Below are positions 18,077 to 27,407 of a stretch of 64,000 nucleotides of DNA, piece after piece. This stretch comes from an uncultured Paraprevotella sp. (GTDB lineage Bacteria > Bacteroidota > Bacteroidia > Bacteroidales > Bacteroidaceae). The stretch lies in assembly GCA_944319925.1 (NCBI GenBank), contig CALUFQ010000004.1, positions 1-64,000 of the forward strand. The letters are read 5' to 3'. The translations under genes and the position numbers were made by a program. Numbering within the stretch: the stretch's first letter is position 1; each line of letters starts with the position of its first letter. The notes under the pieces are model-generated. The model made no database searches and was not told where the DNA came from. It saw only the letters and a program-made list of their open reading frames with translations.

Positions 18077-18805
18077 TCATGAAAAAGTTTGCCGCACCTC
18101 TTCCCAATGTGCATAGAGAGATTGCACGGACGGGAAAAGCAAGTCGGCTCCGGCATCAAGCAAGACCTGGTCGGGTAGGGGGCCGGTGTTGACGGCAATG
18201 GTGAAGATACGGGCTGCCGTGGCGGCTTGTACGCCCAACGGGGCATTTTCCACCACGATGCCTTCCCAAGGCCGTATGCCTGCTTTTTGCAATCCCATCA
18301 GGTAGGGTTCGGGGTCTGGCTTCCCGCGTTTCACGTCGAAACTGGTCACCATCAGCCCGCGTTGGAAAATGCCGGGAAAGTTGTGGTTCAGCCGGTCAAG
18401 CAGGGTGAGCTGGCCGGAACCGGTGACCAATACCGGTGTCAGCCCTTCTTCTTTCACTTTGTTGAGCAGGCTTGCCGCGCCCGGCATTTGCGGGGCTTCG
18501 GGGCATTGGCTGAACAATTCGGATTTGGCTTTATACATGGTTTGCCGTTCTTCTTCTGTGGCATCTCGTCCCCATTGGCGGCGGGTCAGGATGTCGATGG
18601 TGCCGCCCCCGGTGCGCCCTTCGTGGAGATAGGCTTCTTCGGGTGTCATGTGCAGCCCGAATTGTGCCATGGAGCGTGTCCATGAAGAGGCATGGTTGGG
18701 CATGGAGTCGAACAAGACGCCGTCCATGTCAAAAAGCACGGCCTTGAGGCTTGTCGCCTCAAAGCCGTGTCTTTTCAGGTATAAGTCTTTCTCTTTTTCA
18801 AACAT
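18077..18805 (-). CDS. HAD family hydrolase, beta-phosphoglucomutase-like
   Basis: The protein is 242 aa. HAD motif I is AVLFDMDGVLFDSMP (residues about 23-37) with both catalytic Asp. A helical cap domain follows (HASSWTRSMAQFGLHMTPEEAYLHEGRTG). Motif II is LVTGSG, motif III lies around KRGKPDPEPYLMG, and motif IV is VVENAPLGVQAATAA. The cap type and the KPxPE-like motif suggest a sugar-phosphate phosphatase or mutase. It sits 4 bp after pgi in transcription order, so it may act on sugar phosphates or on misphosphorylated by-products. Confidence 0.88.
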   Translation of the reverse strand: MFEKEKDLYLKRHGFEATSLKAVLFDMDGVLFDSMPNHASSWTRSMAQFGLHMTPEEAYLHEGRTGGGTIDILTRRQWGRDATEEERQTMYKAKSELFSQCPEAPQMPGAASLLNKVKEEGLTPVLVTGSGQLTLLDRLNHNFPGIFQRGLMVTSFDVKRGKPDPEPYLMGLQKAGIRPWEGIVVENAPLGVQAATAARIFTIAVNTGPLPDQVLLDAGADLLFPSVQSLYAHWEEVRQTFS

Positions 18806-18809
18806 GGGT

Positions 18810-20159
18810 TTATTGGTTTAAACGGGCGCGGATGGCTTCGCTTTCCTTTTCGTAGCCGGGCTTGTTGAGCAGGGCGAACATGTTCTTCTTGTAGGCTTCC
18901 ACGCCGGGTTGGTTGAACGTGTTCACACCCAAAAGGTTGCCGCTGATGCCGCAGGCTTTCTCAAAGAAATAGATAATTTGTCCCAGATAGTATTCATCCA
19001 GCTTGGGGACGCTGAGGCGCATGTTGGGCACTCCGCCGTCCACGTGGGCCAGTTGTGTGCCCAGTTCTGCCATTTTGTTCACTTCGTCCACACGTTTGCC
19101 GGCCAGGAAGTTCAGTCCGTCAAGGTTTTCCTCATCGGTCGGGAAGAGCACCTTGTGGTTGGGTTCTTCGATGCTGATGACAGTTTCGAAGATGCTGCGT
19201 TCGCCGTCCTGAATCCATTGTCCCATGGAATGAAGGTCGGTGGTGAAGTCCACTGCAGCCGGGAAGATGCCCTTGTGGTCCTTGCCTTCCGATTCGCCGA
19301 AGAGCTGTTTCCACCATTCGTTCAGGTAGTGCAGCTTGGGCTGGAAGTTTACCAGGATTTCAATTTTCTTGCCATCTGCATACAGGGCATTGCGGCATGC
19401 GGCATATACGGCAGAAGGGTTCTCCATGAACGGCACGTCCAAAGCTGTGGCTTTCTCCATGTCGGCAGCACCGGCCACCAGTTTGGCGATGTCGAAACCG
19501 GCTACTGCGATGGGCAGCAATCCCACGGGGGTGAGCACGGAGAAGCGTCCGCCTACGTTGTCGGGGATGACGAAACTCTTGTAGCCTTCCTTGTCAGCCG
19601 TGGTGCGGGCGGCGCCTTTCTTAGCATCGGTGACGGCCACGATGACTTTGCGGGCCATATCCTTTCCGCGTTGGTCTTCGCATTGTTTCTTCAGCAAGCG
19701 GAAAGCCAAGGCCGTTTCGGTCGTTGTGCCGCTCTTGGATATGTTGATGACACCGAATTTCTTATCTTTCAGGTAGTCGCACATTTCGGCCAAGTAATCC
19801 TCGCCGATGTTGTTCCCGGCAAACAGGATGACTGGATTTTTCTTGTCGTCCAGCAACCATTGGAAGCTGTTGCTCAGGGCTTCGATGACGGTGCGTGCGC
19901 CCAAGTAGCTGCCGCCTATGCCGGCTACTACGACCACTTCGCAGTTTTCGCGCAGCACTTGTGCCGAGGCGTTCAGTTCGGCGATGAATTCCGGAGTGAT
20001 GGATGACGGAAGGTGTAACCAACCCAAGAAGTCATTGCCCGGGCAGGTGCCGTTTTCCAAGGCTTCTTGTGCGGCTTTCACTTGCGGCTCGTATGCCGCG
20101 ATGGCATCCGCGCCGAGAAATTGCGCGGCTTTTGTGATGTCTAATTGAATGTTTTTCAT
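18810..20159 (-). CDS. pgi: Glucose-6-phosphate isomerase
   Basis: The protein is 449 aa, the length of the shorter bacterial form. Diagnostic segments are [62 protein letters not shown], and [27 protein letters not shown] near the C-terminus. It interconverts glucose-6-phosphate and fructose-6-phosphate in glycolysis and gluconeogenesis. It belongs to a lysS-gpsA-pgi-HAD run on one strand, with a 38-bp gap from gpsA. Confidence 0.97.
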   Translation of the reverse strand: MKNIQLDITKAAQFLGADAIAAYEPQVKAAQEALENGTCPGNDFLGWLHLPSSITPEFIAELNASAQVLRENCEVVVVAGIGGSYLGARTVIEALSNSFQWLLDDKKNPVILFAGNNIGEDYLAEMCDYLKDKKFGVINISKSGTTTETALAFRLLKKQCEDQRGKDMARKVIVAVTDAKKGAARTTADKEGYKSFVIPDNVGGRFSVLTPVGLLPIAVAGFDIAKLVAGAADMEKATALDVPFMENPSAVYAACRNALYADGKKIEILVNFQPKLHYLNEWWKQLFGESEGKDHKGIFPAAVDFTTDLHSMGQWIQDGERSIFETVISIEEPNHKVLFPTDEENLDGLNFLAGKRVDEVNKMAELGTQLAHVDGGVPNMRLSVPKLDEYYLGQIIYFFEKACGISGNLLGVNTFNQPGVEAYKKNMFALLNKPGYEKESEAIRARLNQ

Positions 20160-20197
20160 CTTTCTGTTTTTTATTAAAAGTGGTTAGTTCACATTAG

Positions 20198-21193
20198 TTA
20201 CCGGAACGAATCGGTCAGCAACTTGATTTCAATGCTGGGCGAGATGCGTTCGTAAAGAATGTTATACACGGCATCAAGAATGGGCATGTTCACGTGGAGG
20301 TATTTGTTGATGTCCTTCATGCATTTGGTGCCGAAATATCCTTCGGCAATCATTTCCATTTCTATTTGTGCGCTTTTGACGCTGTATCCCTTGCCAATCA
20401 TCGTGCCGAACACGCGGTTGCGGCTGAAATTGGAATATCCGGTGACCAGCAGGTCGCCAAGGTAAACCGAGTCGATGATGTTGCGCTCAATGGGGTGGAC
20501 CACCGTGAGGAAACGGTTCATCTCCTGTGCCGCGTTGGCCATGAGCACCGATTGGAAGTTGTCGCCGTACTTCAGGCCGTTGCAGATGCCCGATGCGATG
20601 GCATAGACATTTTTCAGCACCGAGGCGTATTCGATGCCAATGACATCGTCGCTGATTTTGGTCTTCACGTATTCGCTGGAAATCATGTCGGCGAAATCTT
20701 GCGCCTTGGCCGTGTCGGCGCAACCGACAGTCAGGTATGTGAGCCTTCCCAAAGCCACTTCTTCGGCATGGCTTGGCCCGCCCAGCACGGCCAGGTTTTC
20801 GTCCGGCACGGCATAAACCTGATGGAAATATTCCGAACAGACGAGATTCTCGTCCGGCACAATGCCTTTGATGGCCGTGACGATGAATTTGTCTCTCAGG
20901 CGGGTGCGCAACTTTTTCAAGTGGCTTTTCAGGTAGGGTGAAGGGGTGACGAAAATCAACGTGTCCGCACTTTCCACTATCTTGTTGATGTCCGAAGAGA
21001 AGCAGATGCGGTTCACGTCAAAATGCACACTGGTGAGATAGGCAGGGTTATGTCCCAGCCGGCGGAACTCTTCGATGCGGTCTTCCCGCCGCATATACCA
21101 ATGGATGGTTTCGTTTTGTTCCAGCATCATTTTGGCGATGGCTGTGGCCCAGCTTCCGCCTCCCATGATGGCTATCGTCCCGCAATTGCCCAT
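20198..21193 (-). CDS. gpsA: NAD(P)+-dependent glycerol-3-phosphate dehydrogenase
   Basis: The protein is 331 aa. The dinucleotide-binding start IAIMGGGSWATAIAKMML corresponds to the usual GxGxWGT motif, here with Ala in place of the second Gly. Other family blocks are FVTPSPYLKSHLKKL, AIKGIVPDENLVCSEYF, LGGPSHAEEVALG, and VIGIEYASVLKNVYAIASGICNGLKYGDN (containing the catalytic Lys). It reduces dihydroxyacetone phosphate to sn-glycerol-3-phosphate for phospholipid synthesis. Only 12 bp separate it from lysS. Confidence 0.95.
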   Translation of the reverse strand: MGNCGTIAIMGGGSWATAIAKMMLEQNETIHWYMRREDRIEEFRRLGHNPAYLTSVHFDVNRICFSSDINKIVESADTLIFVTPSPYLKSHLKKLRTRLRDKFIVTAIKGIVPDENLVCSEYFHQVYAVPDENLAVLGGPSHAEEVALGRLTYLTVGCADTAKAQDFADMISSEYVKTKISDDVIGIEYASVLKNVYAIASGICNGLKYGDNFQSVLMANAAQEMNRFLTVVHPIERNIIDSVYLGDLLVTGYSNFSRNRVFGTMIGKGYSVKSAQIEMEMIAEGYFGTKCMKDINKYLHVNMPILDAVYNILYERISPSIEIKLLTDSFR

Positions 21194-21205
21194 GTTGTGT
21201 CTGGA

Positions 21206-22933
21206 TTAGATTTTTTCTATCCACCCGGCCACTTCGTCCACGGACGGTTTCACGAGGTCGAGCTTGTATTTTTTGATGATGTCCCCGATTTGTTGCTGGA
21301 TTTTTTGCGGATTAGTGTCCTTCAGGTCGTTTACCAAGTTGTATCCTGCTTTTTGCAGCACGGGAACAAGGTTTTCGGCGACACCAATGGCGGCAAATTT
21401 GTCTGCGCTGTCTTTCGGAATCCTTTTCTCCGGGCGCATTTGCGGGAAGAAAAGCACTTCCTGGATGGTCGTCTGTCCGGTCATGAGCATCACCAGACGG
21501 TCAATGCCGATGCCGATGCCGCTGGTGGGCGGCATGCCGTATTGCAGGGCGCGAAGGAAATCCTGGTCGATGAACATGGCTTCGTCATCGCCTTTTTCGC
21601 TTAGCCGCATCTGTTCGATGAAGCGTTCTTCCTGGTCTATCGGGTCGTTCAGCTCGGAGTAGGCGTTGGCCAGCTCCTTGCCGTTCACCATCAGCTCGAA
21701 GCGTTCGGTCAGGGTCGGATTGTCGCGGTGCTTTTTGGTGAGCGGCGACATTTCGATGGGGTAGTCGGTGATGAAAGTAGGCTGGATGAATGTGCCTTCG
21801 CAGAACTCCCCGAAAATCTCGTCGATGAGTTTGCCTTTGCCCATCGTGTCGTCGATTTCCATGTTCAGGGCTTTGCAGATGTCGCGGATTTCGTCCTCGT
21901 TTTTCCCGTTCAGGTCATAGCCTGTCTTCTCCTGTATGGCTTGTAGGATGGGCAAACGGCGGTAGGGAGGCTTGAAACTGATGGTTTGTCCGTCCACCAC
22001 GGTCTCGCTGCAGCCGTTCACGGCGATGCAGATGCGTTCAAGCAACCGCTCGGTGAAATCCATCATCCAGTTATAATCTTTGTATTGCACGTAGAGTTCC
22101 ATGCAGGTAAATTCCGGGTTGTGGCTTTTGTCCATGCCCTCGTTGCGGAAATTCTTGCCGATTTCATACACGCCTTCGAGTCCGCCTACGATGAGCCGTT
22201 TCAGGTAGAGTTCGGTGGCGATGCGCAGGTAGAGGTCTATGTCGAGCGTGTTGTGGTGGGTGATGAACGGGCGTGCGCTGGCACCGCCGGGAATGGATTG
22301 CAGGATAGGGGTCTCCACTTCCGTATAGCCGGCTTCGTCCAAGGCCGTGCGCAGTGTTTTCAGCACAGCCGAACGTTTCAGGAATGTGTCTTTCACGCCG
22401 TTGTTGACAATCAAATCGACATAGCGTTGCCGGTAGCGCAATTCGGGATCGTCAAAAGAGTCATATACTTCGCCGTCTTTCATCTTTACCACCGGCAGCG
22501 GTTTGATGCTCTTGGCCAGCAATGTCAATTCTTGGGCATGTACGCTGATTTCGCCCGTTTGGGTCTTGAAAACGAATCCTTTGATTCCTACGAAATCACC
22601 CAGGTCAAGCAATTTCTTGAAAACGACGTTGTAGAAGTCCTTGTCTTCTCCGGGGCAGATGTCATCACGGGTGACATACACCTGAATGCGTCCTTTAGAG
22701 TCTTGGAGCTCGATGAAAGAAGCCTTGCCCATCACCCGGCGGCTCATCATGCGCCCGGCAATGCATACTTGGCGTTTTTCTTCGGCCGTCTCGTCGAATT
22801 GCGCCCTTATGTCGGTCGAAAAGGCATTAGTGGGATATTCCGCGGCTGGATAAGGATTGATGCCACGTGTGCGGAGTTCGTTCAAGTTGTTCCTTCTTAC
22901 AATCTCTTGTTCGCTTAACTCTAAAACATTCAT
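21206..22933 (-). CDS. lysS: Lysyl-tRNA synthetase, class II
   Basis: The protein is 575 aa from the ATG at 22933 (MNVLELSEQEIVRRNNLNEL). A longer frame exists but adds a non-conserved 19 residues. The N-terminal OB-fold (about 55-170) shows VCIAGRMMSRRVMGKASFIELQD. The class II catalytic core has GFTEVETPIL-like motif 1 (GYTEVETPILQ), FRNEGMDKSHNPEFTCMELY (motif 2), and GIGIGIDRLVMLMTG (motif 3). A C-terminal extension of about 75 residues (PKDSADKFAAIGVAENLVP...) goes past motif 3 and is typical of many Bacteroidetes LysRS. It is the first gene of the lysS-gpsA-pgi-HAD cluster. Confidence 0.97.
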   Translation of the reverse strand: MNVLELSEQEIVRRNNLNELRTRGINPYPAAEYPTNAFSTDIRAQFDETAEEKRQVCIAGRMMSRRVMGKASFIELQDSKGRIQVYVTRDDICPGEDKDFYNVVFKKLLDLGDFVGIKGFVFKTQTGEISVHAQELTLLAKSIKPLPVVKMKDGEVYDSFDDPELRYRQRYVDLIVNNGVKDTFLKRSAVLKTLRTALDEAGYTEVETPILQSIPGGASARPFITHHNTLDIDLYLRIATELYLKRLIVGGLEGVYEIGKNFRNEGMDKSHNPEFTCMELYVQYKDYNWMMDFTERLLERICIAVNGCSETVVDGQTISFKPPYRRLPILQAIQEKTGYDLNGKNEDEIRDICKALNMEIDDTMGKGKLIDEIFGEFCEGTFIQPTFITDYPIEMSPLTKKHRDNPTLTERFELMVNGKELANAYSELNDPIDQEERFIEQMRLSEKGDDEAMFIDQDFLRALQYGMPPTSGIGIGIDRLVMLMTGQTTIQEVLFFPQMRPEKRIPKDSADKFAAIGVAENLVPVLQKAGYNLVNDLKDTNPQKIQQQIGDIIKKYKLDLVKPSVDEVAGWIEKI

Positions 22934-23118
22934 TGCTATTCCGATTTCGTTATTTGGGACAAAATTACAAAAGTTTTTTGAGTGTCCCAATGATTTTTCG
23001 TTTATTCACGCTTTTCGTTCCGGGTTTTGAGGCTGACTTGCATCTGAATGTGGACGTTTGCGGCTGCCTGGTTGTAATGAGTACAAAAACACACTAATGA
23101 TGCCTTATATTTTGAAAT

Positions 23119-23164
23119 ACCTATAAGTCGGTATAGGTTGGTTCGCTATTTCTCCTTAACTTTG
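23119..23164 (+). promoter_or_regulatory. pflB promoter with palindromic operator candidate
   Basis: TAACTTTG at 23157-23164 fits the -7 element and lies 58 bp before the pflB start. Just upstream, ACCTATA and TATAGGT (23119-23125 and 23132-23138) form a perfect 7-bp inverted repeat with a 6-bp spacer, overlapping where the -33 box should be. This suggests a regulator site governing pyruvate formate-lyase. No FNR/CRP-type half-site is seen. Confidence 0.45.
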
Positions 23165-23221
23165 CAATCCGCAAGGGCAGGTTTATCCTGTAAGATGTCT
23201 TACTATATATATAATTAAGGT

Positions 23222-25462
23222 ATGGAAGTCAACAATGAAAGTTGGGCCGGTTTTAAAGGCGATTTGTGGAAAAAGGAAATCAATGTGCGCGATTTTATCC
23301 AGCACAATTATACCCCCTACGAGGGCGATGAGTCTTTTTTGAAGCCGTCTTCAGAGAAAACCCGTAAGGTGTGGGACAAATTGACCGAGATGTTCAAGGT
23401 GGAACGTGAGAAAGGGGTCTATGACACGGAGACCAAACTTCCGCAAAGCATCACGACATACGGGCCGGGCTATATAGACCGGGAAAACGAAGTCATAGTC
23501 GGGCTGCAGACAGACGCGCCCCTGAAACGGGCCATATTTCCGAAAGGTGGCATCCGAATGGTGGAGAACAGCCTGGAGGCATACGGTTACCACTTGGATC
23601 CGATGACGAAGGAGATTTTCACGAAATACCGCAAGACGCACAACGAAGGCGTGTTCTCGGCCTACACGGAGGAGATGTTGGCCGCCCGCCGTTCGGCCAT
23701 CATTACCGGCCTTCCGGACGCTTACGGGCGCGGGCGCATTATCGGTGATTATCGCCGTGTGGCATTGTATGGTACGGCGCGTTTGATAGAGGACAAAAAG
23801 AGGTTTCAAAAACAGCTCGACATACAGGAACTGAATGATGAAATCATTCGTAACCGTGAGGAGGTGACGGAACAAATCCGGGCGTTGCAGGATTTCGAGA
23901 AGATGTGTGCCGCGTATGGTTTCGATGTGACCCGTCCGGCAAAGGATGCGCGCGAAGCCGTGCAGTTTGTTTATTTGGCTTATCTGGCCGCCGTGAAGGA
24001 CCAGGACGGTGCTGCGATGTCCATCGGTCGTACCTCTACTTTCCTCGACATTTATATCGAGAAGGATATCCTCGAAGGCAAATTGACGGAAGAAGAGGCG
24101 CAGGAATTGGTGGACCAGATGATTATCAAGCTCCGCATCGTGCGTTTCCTCCGCACACCGGAATACAACGACCTTTTTTCCGGTGACCCCGTGTGGGTGA
24201 CGGAGTCGTTGGGCGGAATGGGCGTGGACGGCCGCACGTTGGTGACCAAGACTTGTTTCCGCTACTTGCACACGCTTTATAACCTCGGCCCGGCACCGGA
24301 ACCGAACCTGACGGTGTTGTGGGCGGAGAAGTTGCCGGAGAATTGGAAGAAGTTCTGTGCCAAGGTGTCTATCGACACGTCGGCCATCCAATATGAGAAT
24401 GATGACCTGATGCGCGTGGACTATGGCGACGATTACGGCATAGCCTGCTGCGTTTCCCCGATGAAAATCGGCAAGCAGATGCAGTTCTTCGGAGCGCGCG
24501 CCAACTTGGCCAAGTGCCTGTTGTATGCCATCAACGGCGGGCGCGACGAGCGCACCGGCGTACAAGTGGCTCCACGCTTCGAACCGATTACGAGCGAATA
24601 TCTGGATTATGACGAGGTGATGGCGAAGTACGAGCAGATGATGCGTTGGCTGGCCAAGGTGTATGTCAACGCATTGAAGATTATCCATTACATGCACGAC
24701 AAGTACGATTACGAGGCATACGAGATGGCCTTGCACGACGGTGACGTGCAGCGCATCCGTGCCACGGGCATTGCGGGCTTGTCCATCGTGGCCGACTCCT
24801 TGGCGGCTATCCGCGACTGCAAGGTGAAGGTTATCCGCGACGAGCGGGGATTGGCAGTGGACTTCGAGCGCGAAGGCGATTATGTGCCCTATGGCAACAA
24901 TGACGACCGCACGGATGCCATTGCGGTGGAAATCACGGAGAAGTTCATGGATTATCTCCGCCAGCATGAGACTTATCGCAACGCCATTCCCACGCAGTCT
25001 ATCTTGACCATCACGAGCAACGTGGTGTATGGGAAGAAGACCGGTACCACACCGGACGGTCGTCAGGGCGGCACACCGTTTGCCCCGGGCGCGAACCCGA
25101 TGAACGGGCGCGACGTGAAGGGGGCCGTGGCGGCTTTGTCTTCGGTGGCCAAGCTGCCGTTCCATCATGCGCACGATGGCATTTCCTATACGTTTGCCAT
25201 CTCGCCGGCCACTTTGGGCAAGGAGCGCGGCATACAGGTGGACAACCTCGTGAGCTTGCTGGACGGTTACTTCACACCTGACGGCGGACAGCATTTGAAT
25301 GTGAACGTGTTCGACCGCGAGTTGCTGGTGGATGCCATGGAGCATCCGGAGAAGTATCCGCAGCTGACCATTCGCGTGTCTGGTTATGCCGTGAACTTTG
25401 TGAAGCTGACGCGCGAGCAGCAGTTGGACGTGCTTTCGCGCACCATCAACCACTCCTTATAA
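23222..25462 (+). CDS. pflB: Formate C-acetyltransferase (pyruvate formate-lyase)
   Basis: The protein is 746 aa, full length for PflB. The catalytic Cys pair is in [20 protein letters not shown] (about residues 402-421). The glycyl-radical motif [24 protein letters not shown] lies at the C-terminus, with the radical Gly about 25 residues from the end. [17 protein letters not shown] is another signature. It splits pyruvate plus CoA into acetyl-CoA and formate under anaerobic conditions. The activating enzyme follows after 12 bp. Confidence 0.98.
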   Translation: MEVNNESWAGFKGDLWKKEINVRDFIQHNYTPYEGDESFLKPSSEKTRKVWDKLTEMFKVEREKGVYDTETKLPQSITTYGPGYIDRENEVIVGLQTDAPLKRAIFPKGGIRMVENSLEAYGYHLDPMTKEIFTKYRKTHNEGVFSAYTEEMLAARRSAIITGLPDAYGRGRIIGDYRRVALYGTARLIEDKKRFQKQLDIQELNDEIIRNREEVTEQIRALQDFEKMCAAYGFDVTRPAKDAREAVQFVYLAYLAAVKDQDGAAMSIGRTSTFLDIYIEKDILEGKLTEEEAQELVDQMIIKLRIVRFLRTPEYNDLFSGDPVWVTESLGGMGVDGRTLVTKTCFRYLHTLYNLGPAPEPNLTVLWAEKLPENWKKFCAKVSIDTSAIQYENDDLMRVDYGDDYGIACCVSPMKIGKQMQFFGARANLAKCLLYAINGGRDERTGVQVAPRFEPITSEYLDYDEVMAKYEQMMRWLAKVYVNALKIIHYMHDKYDYEAYEMALHDGDVQRIRATGIAGLSIVADSLAAIRDCKVKVIRDERGLAVDFEREGDYVPYGNNDDRTDAIAVEITEKFMDYLRQHETYRNAIPTQSILTITSNVVYGKKTGTTPDGRQGGTPFAPGANPMNGRDVKGAVAALSSVAKLPFHHAHDGISYTFAISPATLGKERGIQVDNLVSLLDGYFTPDGGQHLNVNVFDRELLVDAMEHPEKYPQLTIRVSGYAVNFVKLTREQQLDVLSRTINHSL

Positions 25463-25474
25463 TAATAAATAGGT

Positions 25475-26200
25475 ATGGAAAAGCCTTTGACGGGCAAAAT
25501 ACATTCTTTGGAGAGTTTCGGGACCGTGGACGGTCCCGGAATTCGTTTTGTGGCTTTCCTGCAGGGATGCCCGTTGCGTTGCCAATACTGCCACAATCCG
25601 GACACGTGGCAGGTTGATGCGGCGGTGAAGTATGCGCTCACGCCGCAGGAATTGCTGGACGAGGTGTTGCGCTACAAGAGTTTTATTGCCAAAGGCGGCG
25701 TGACGTTGACGGGCGGAGAGCCACTGATGCAGCCGGACTTCTGCCGCGAGTTCTTCCGTCTGTGCCGTGAGGCCGGTATTCATACCGCATTGGACACAGC
25801 CGGTTCCGTGTATAATGAAAAGACGCTTTCCGTATTGGACTATATGGACTTGGCTTTGTTGGACATCAAGGCTTTGCGCCCGGATTTGTGCCGAAGGGTG
25901 TGCGGCGGCGACGGGCAGAACGCCTTGCGCTTTTTGGACGAGTTGGAGCGTCGGGGCATTGAGGTGTGGATTCGCCACGTCGTGGTGCCGGGACTGACGG
26001 ATGACGACATCTTGCTGGCAGAACTGGTGGAATACTTGAAGCCTTTCCGCATGGTGAAGAAGATTGAATGGTTGCCCTATCACACGATGGGTGTGTTCAA
26101 ATATCGCGATTTGGGTTTGGATTATCCGTTGGACGGAGTTCCGCCCTTGTCGGCGGAACGTGCCCGGTTTGTCCGCGAGCATTTTAAGAAACTGTCTTGA
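25475..26200 (+). CDS. pflA: Pyruvate formate-lyase activating enzyme (radical SAM)
   Basis: The protein is 241 aa. The radical-SAM cluster motif is CPLRCQYCHNPDTW (CxxxCxxC, residues about 30-37), preceded by FGTVDGPGIRFVAFLQG, the standard PflA start. TLTGGEPLMQPDF supplies the SAM-binding Gly-rich loop. It installs the glycyl radical on PflB, its immediate upstream neighbour. The R2 repeat starts 13 bp after its stop codon, so the pfl transcript could run into R2. Confidence 0.97.
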   Translation: MEKPLTGKIHSLESFGTVDGPGIRFVAFLQGCPLRCQYCHNPDTWQVDAAVKYALTPQELLDEVLRYKSFIAKGGVTLTGGEPLMQPDFCREFFRLCREAGIHTALDTAGSVYNEKTLSVLDYMDLALLDIKALRPDLCRRVCGGDGQNALRFLDELERRGIEVWIRHVVVPGLTDDDILLAELVEYLKPFRMVKKIEWLPYHTMGVFKYRDLGLDYPLDGVPPLSAERARFVREHFKKLS

Positions 26201-26212
26201 AATGCGCCCCCT

Positions 26213-26822
26213 GCGCACATCCTTCCATTGACAGAATGACATTTCCGGGTGCGCGTTGACAATTTGCTCATTTTCGGCTTCTGAGATTCGCGTATTCGGC
26301 CGCCGGGCCGGGACAGCGCGGAAAGAACGCAGCCACACGCGCCATGCGGAAATTAAAATGTCGCGGAATTCCCTCCAAACCTGTCCTTTTGACGGAACAC
26401 GGGACACTCCCGGCGCGGAAGTCCGACCGGCGGGAAATCCCGCCGGGGGATTCCGCCGACAAAATGACACGGGAAACGTGTCCGGGAAAAAGTCCCAACG
26501 GGAAAGAAAAACGCCCCCGAGGCCGCCGCGAAAAAGTTTCTGTACCGGGATTTTTTCATACGAGCCCCGAAATAAAAATTCCGAGCCCCGAAAAAAGAAT
26601 TCCGGGGCTCGGAATTTCGCGTTCCGGCCCCGAAATTTCCCGTCAGACTGCTCCAAAAAGTGAATGACTCCGATAAAATCTTGCACAGAAGCCCCGTTTT
26701 GTGCAATAAGATTGCTCAAAAATCTACTATTTGGGCCGGATTGCGCAAAAGTCGCGTCACGGAAATCAGGCAAAATGGAACAATTTGTCTGTTTTCACAA
26801 GCATTTCATGACATCCTGATTT
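26213..26822 (+). repeat. R2 long repeat, copy A
   Basis: This 610-bp segment recurs inverted at 49864-50474 with roughly nine of ten bases identical by eye and almost no indels. It is GC-rich at the 5' side and full of short hairpins: GGCGGG/CCCGCC near 26431, GACACG/CGTGTC near 26465, TTCCGAGCCCCG (26579-26590) with CGGGGCTCGGAA (26603-26614), and TTGCAC/GTGCAA near 26682-26707. Five of six frames are mostly stop-free, but differences between the copies are not concentrated at third codon positions in any frame, so I do not think it is protein-coding. It is co-directional with and downstream of pflA. See the findings. Confidence 0.75.
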
Positions 26823-26870
26823 TTGGCCAGTCGAAATTTATACTGCGCACGACATGAATTTGTGCGTTTG

Positions 26871-27127
26871 TAGGAGGTGCGGCATTCCTGCCGCACAATC
26901 GCAAGACAGGTCACCGGCATACGCAATAGTGCGAGTATGAGGGTGTAGCAAAACCAGCGAGGAGGAACTGCTCCGCCTTGTAGGGGAGCTGGCCCAACGG
27001 GCCTGAGGGGTTTCACGCCCACGGACACACACATAAAGTATGTCTTTGTGTACGTGAGACCCCTCCGTCGCTTCGCGCCACCTCCCCTACAAGGCTGAGG
27101 AGCTTATTTTGATACACCCTCCTCCTA
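26871..27127 (+). repeat. R1 element, full copy (MITE-like)
   Basis: A 257-bp element nearly identical to 29359-29617. Its ends are inverted (TAGGAGG... and ...CCTCCTA). A hairpin GTGCGGC/GCCGCAC lies just inside the left end. GAGGGTGTA (26939-26947) and TACACCCTC (27113-27121) bracket a long imperfect inverted repeat whose arms read CTCCGCCTTGTAGGGGAG and the complementary CTCCCCTACAAGGC. It contains no credible gene. The arrangement resembles a non-autonomous miniature element or a large extragenic palindrome. Confidence 0.8.
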
Positions 27128-27383
27128 TCCTCTACTGCTACAAGCTTTTCAAACATATTCTCTTTTGGTTTACTGGATTTCTTGTGGAGGCCGTATGATT
27201 TTCGGGGTAAAGTTACGGATATTTGTAGAATACAGGAAGGCTTTTACAAATAGTTTTTCACAGGAACAGAAAGATTGCCTGCGTATGCCATTCCATAGGC
27301 CTGGTCGGTTTCGGTGCTGGCCGGCAGGCGGTTTGTATTATGAAAAGTGACTTTTGGAACACTGCCCCTTCGGTCGGAATGCT
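27128..27383. other. Intergenic, nothing recognised
   Basis: About 250 bp between the R1 element and the phosphoesterase promoter. Only short reading frames occur and none looks conserved or codon-biased. No RNA gene or terminator was recognised. Confidence 0.5.
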
Positions 27384-27391
27384 TATCTTTG
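27384..27391 (+). promoter_or_regulatory. -7 promoter element of the phosphoesterase gene
   Basis: TATCTTTG 16 bp before the start codon at 27408. A TTTTG occurs at 27352-27356 but is too far (27 bp) to be a standard -33 box. Confidence 0.45.
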
Positions 27392-27407
27392 TAGTTCACA
27401 AAAATGT

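Noticed and set aside
23351..25453. A 700-codon open frame on the minus strand opposite pflB
   Set aside because: Fully antisense to a clear pflB gene; the translation is His/Val-rich and unlike any family. It is a codon-bias shadow.
26256..26663. Plus-strand frame in R2 that aligns with a frame in copy B (MTICSFS...)
   Set aside because: The match reflects DNA identity. Several other frames are equally open, and most base changes alter amino acids, so no frame shows coding constraint.
25457..26773. A 438-codon minus-strand frame spanning pflA and most of R2 copy A
   Set aside because: Its C-terminal two thirds are antisense to pflA, and the R2 part is not conserved as protein between the two copies.
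26795..27034. Minus-strand frame in R1 (MCVSVGVKPLRPVGP...) repeated at 29140-29523
   Set aside because: Lies within palindromic repeat arms, has different ends in the two copies and no gene-like composition.
26213..27127. R2 plus R1 considered as one composite transposon
   Set aside because: In copy A the R1 lies downstream of R2, in copy B the R1 derivative lies upstream of R2, so they do not form a fixed unit.
27165..27350. 61-codon frame upstream of the phosphoesterase gene
   Set aside because: No family resemblance, no ribosome binding site and no conserved neighbour; likely chance.
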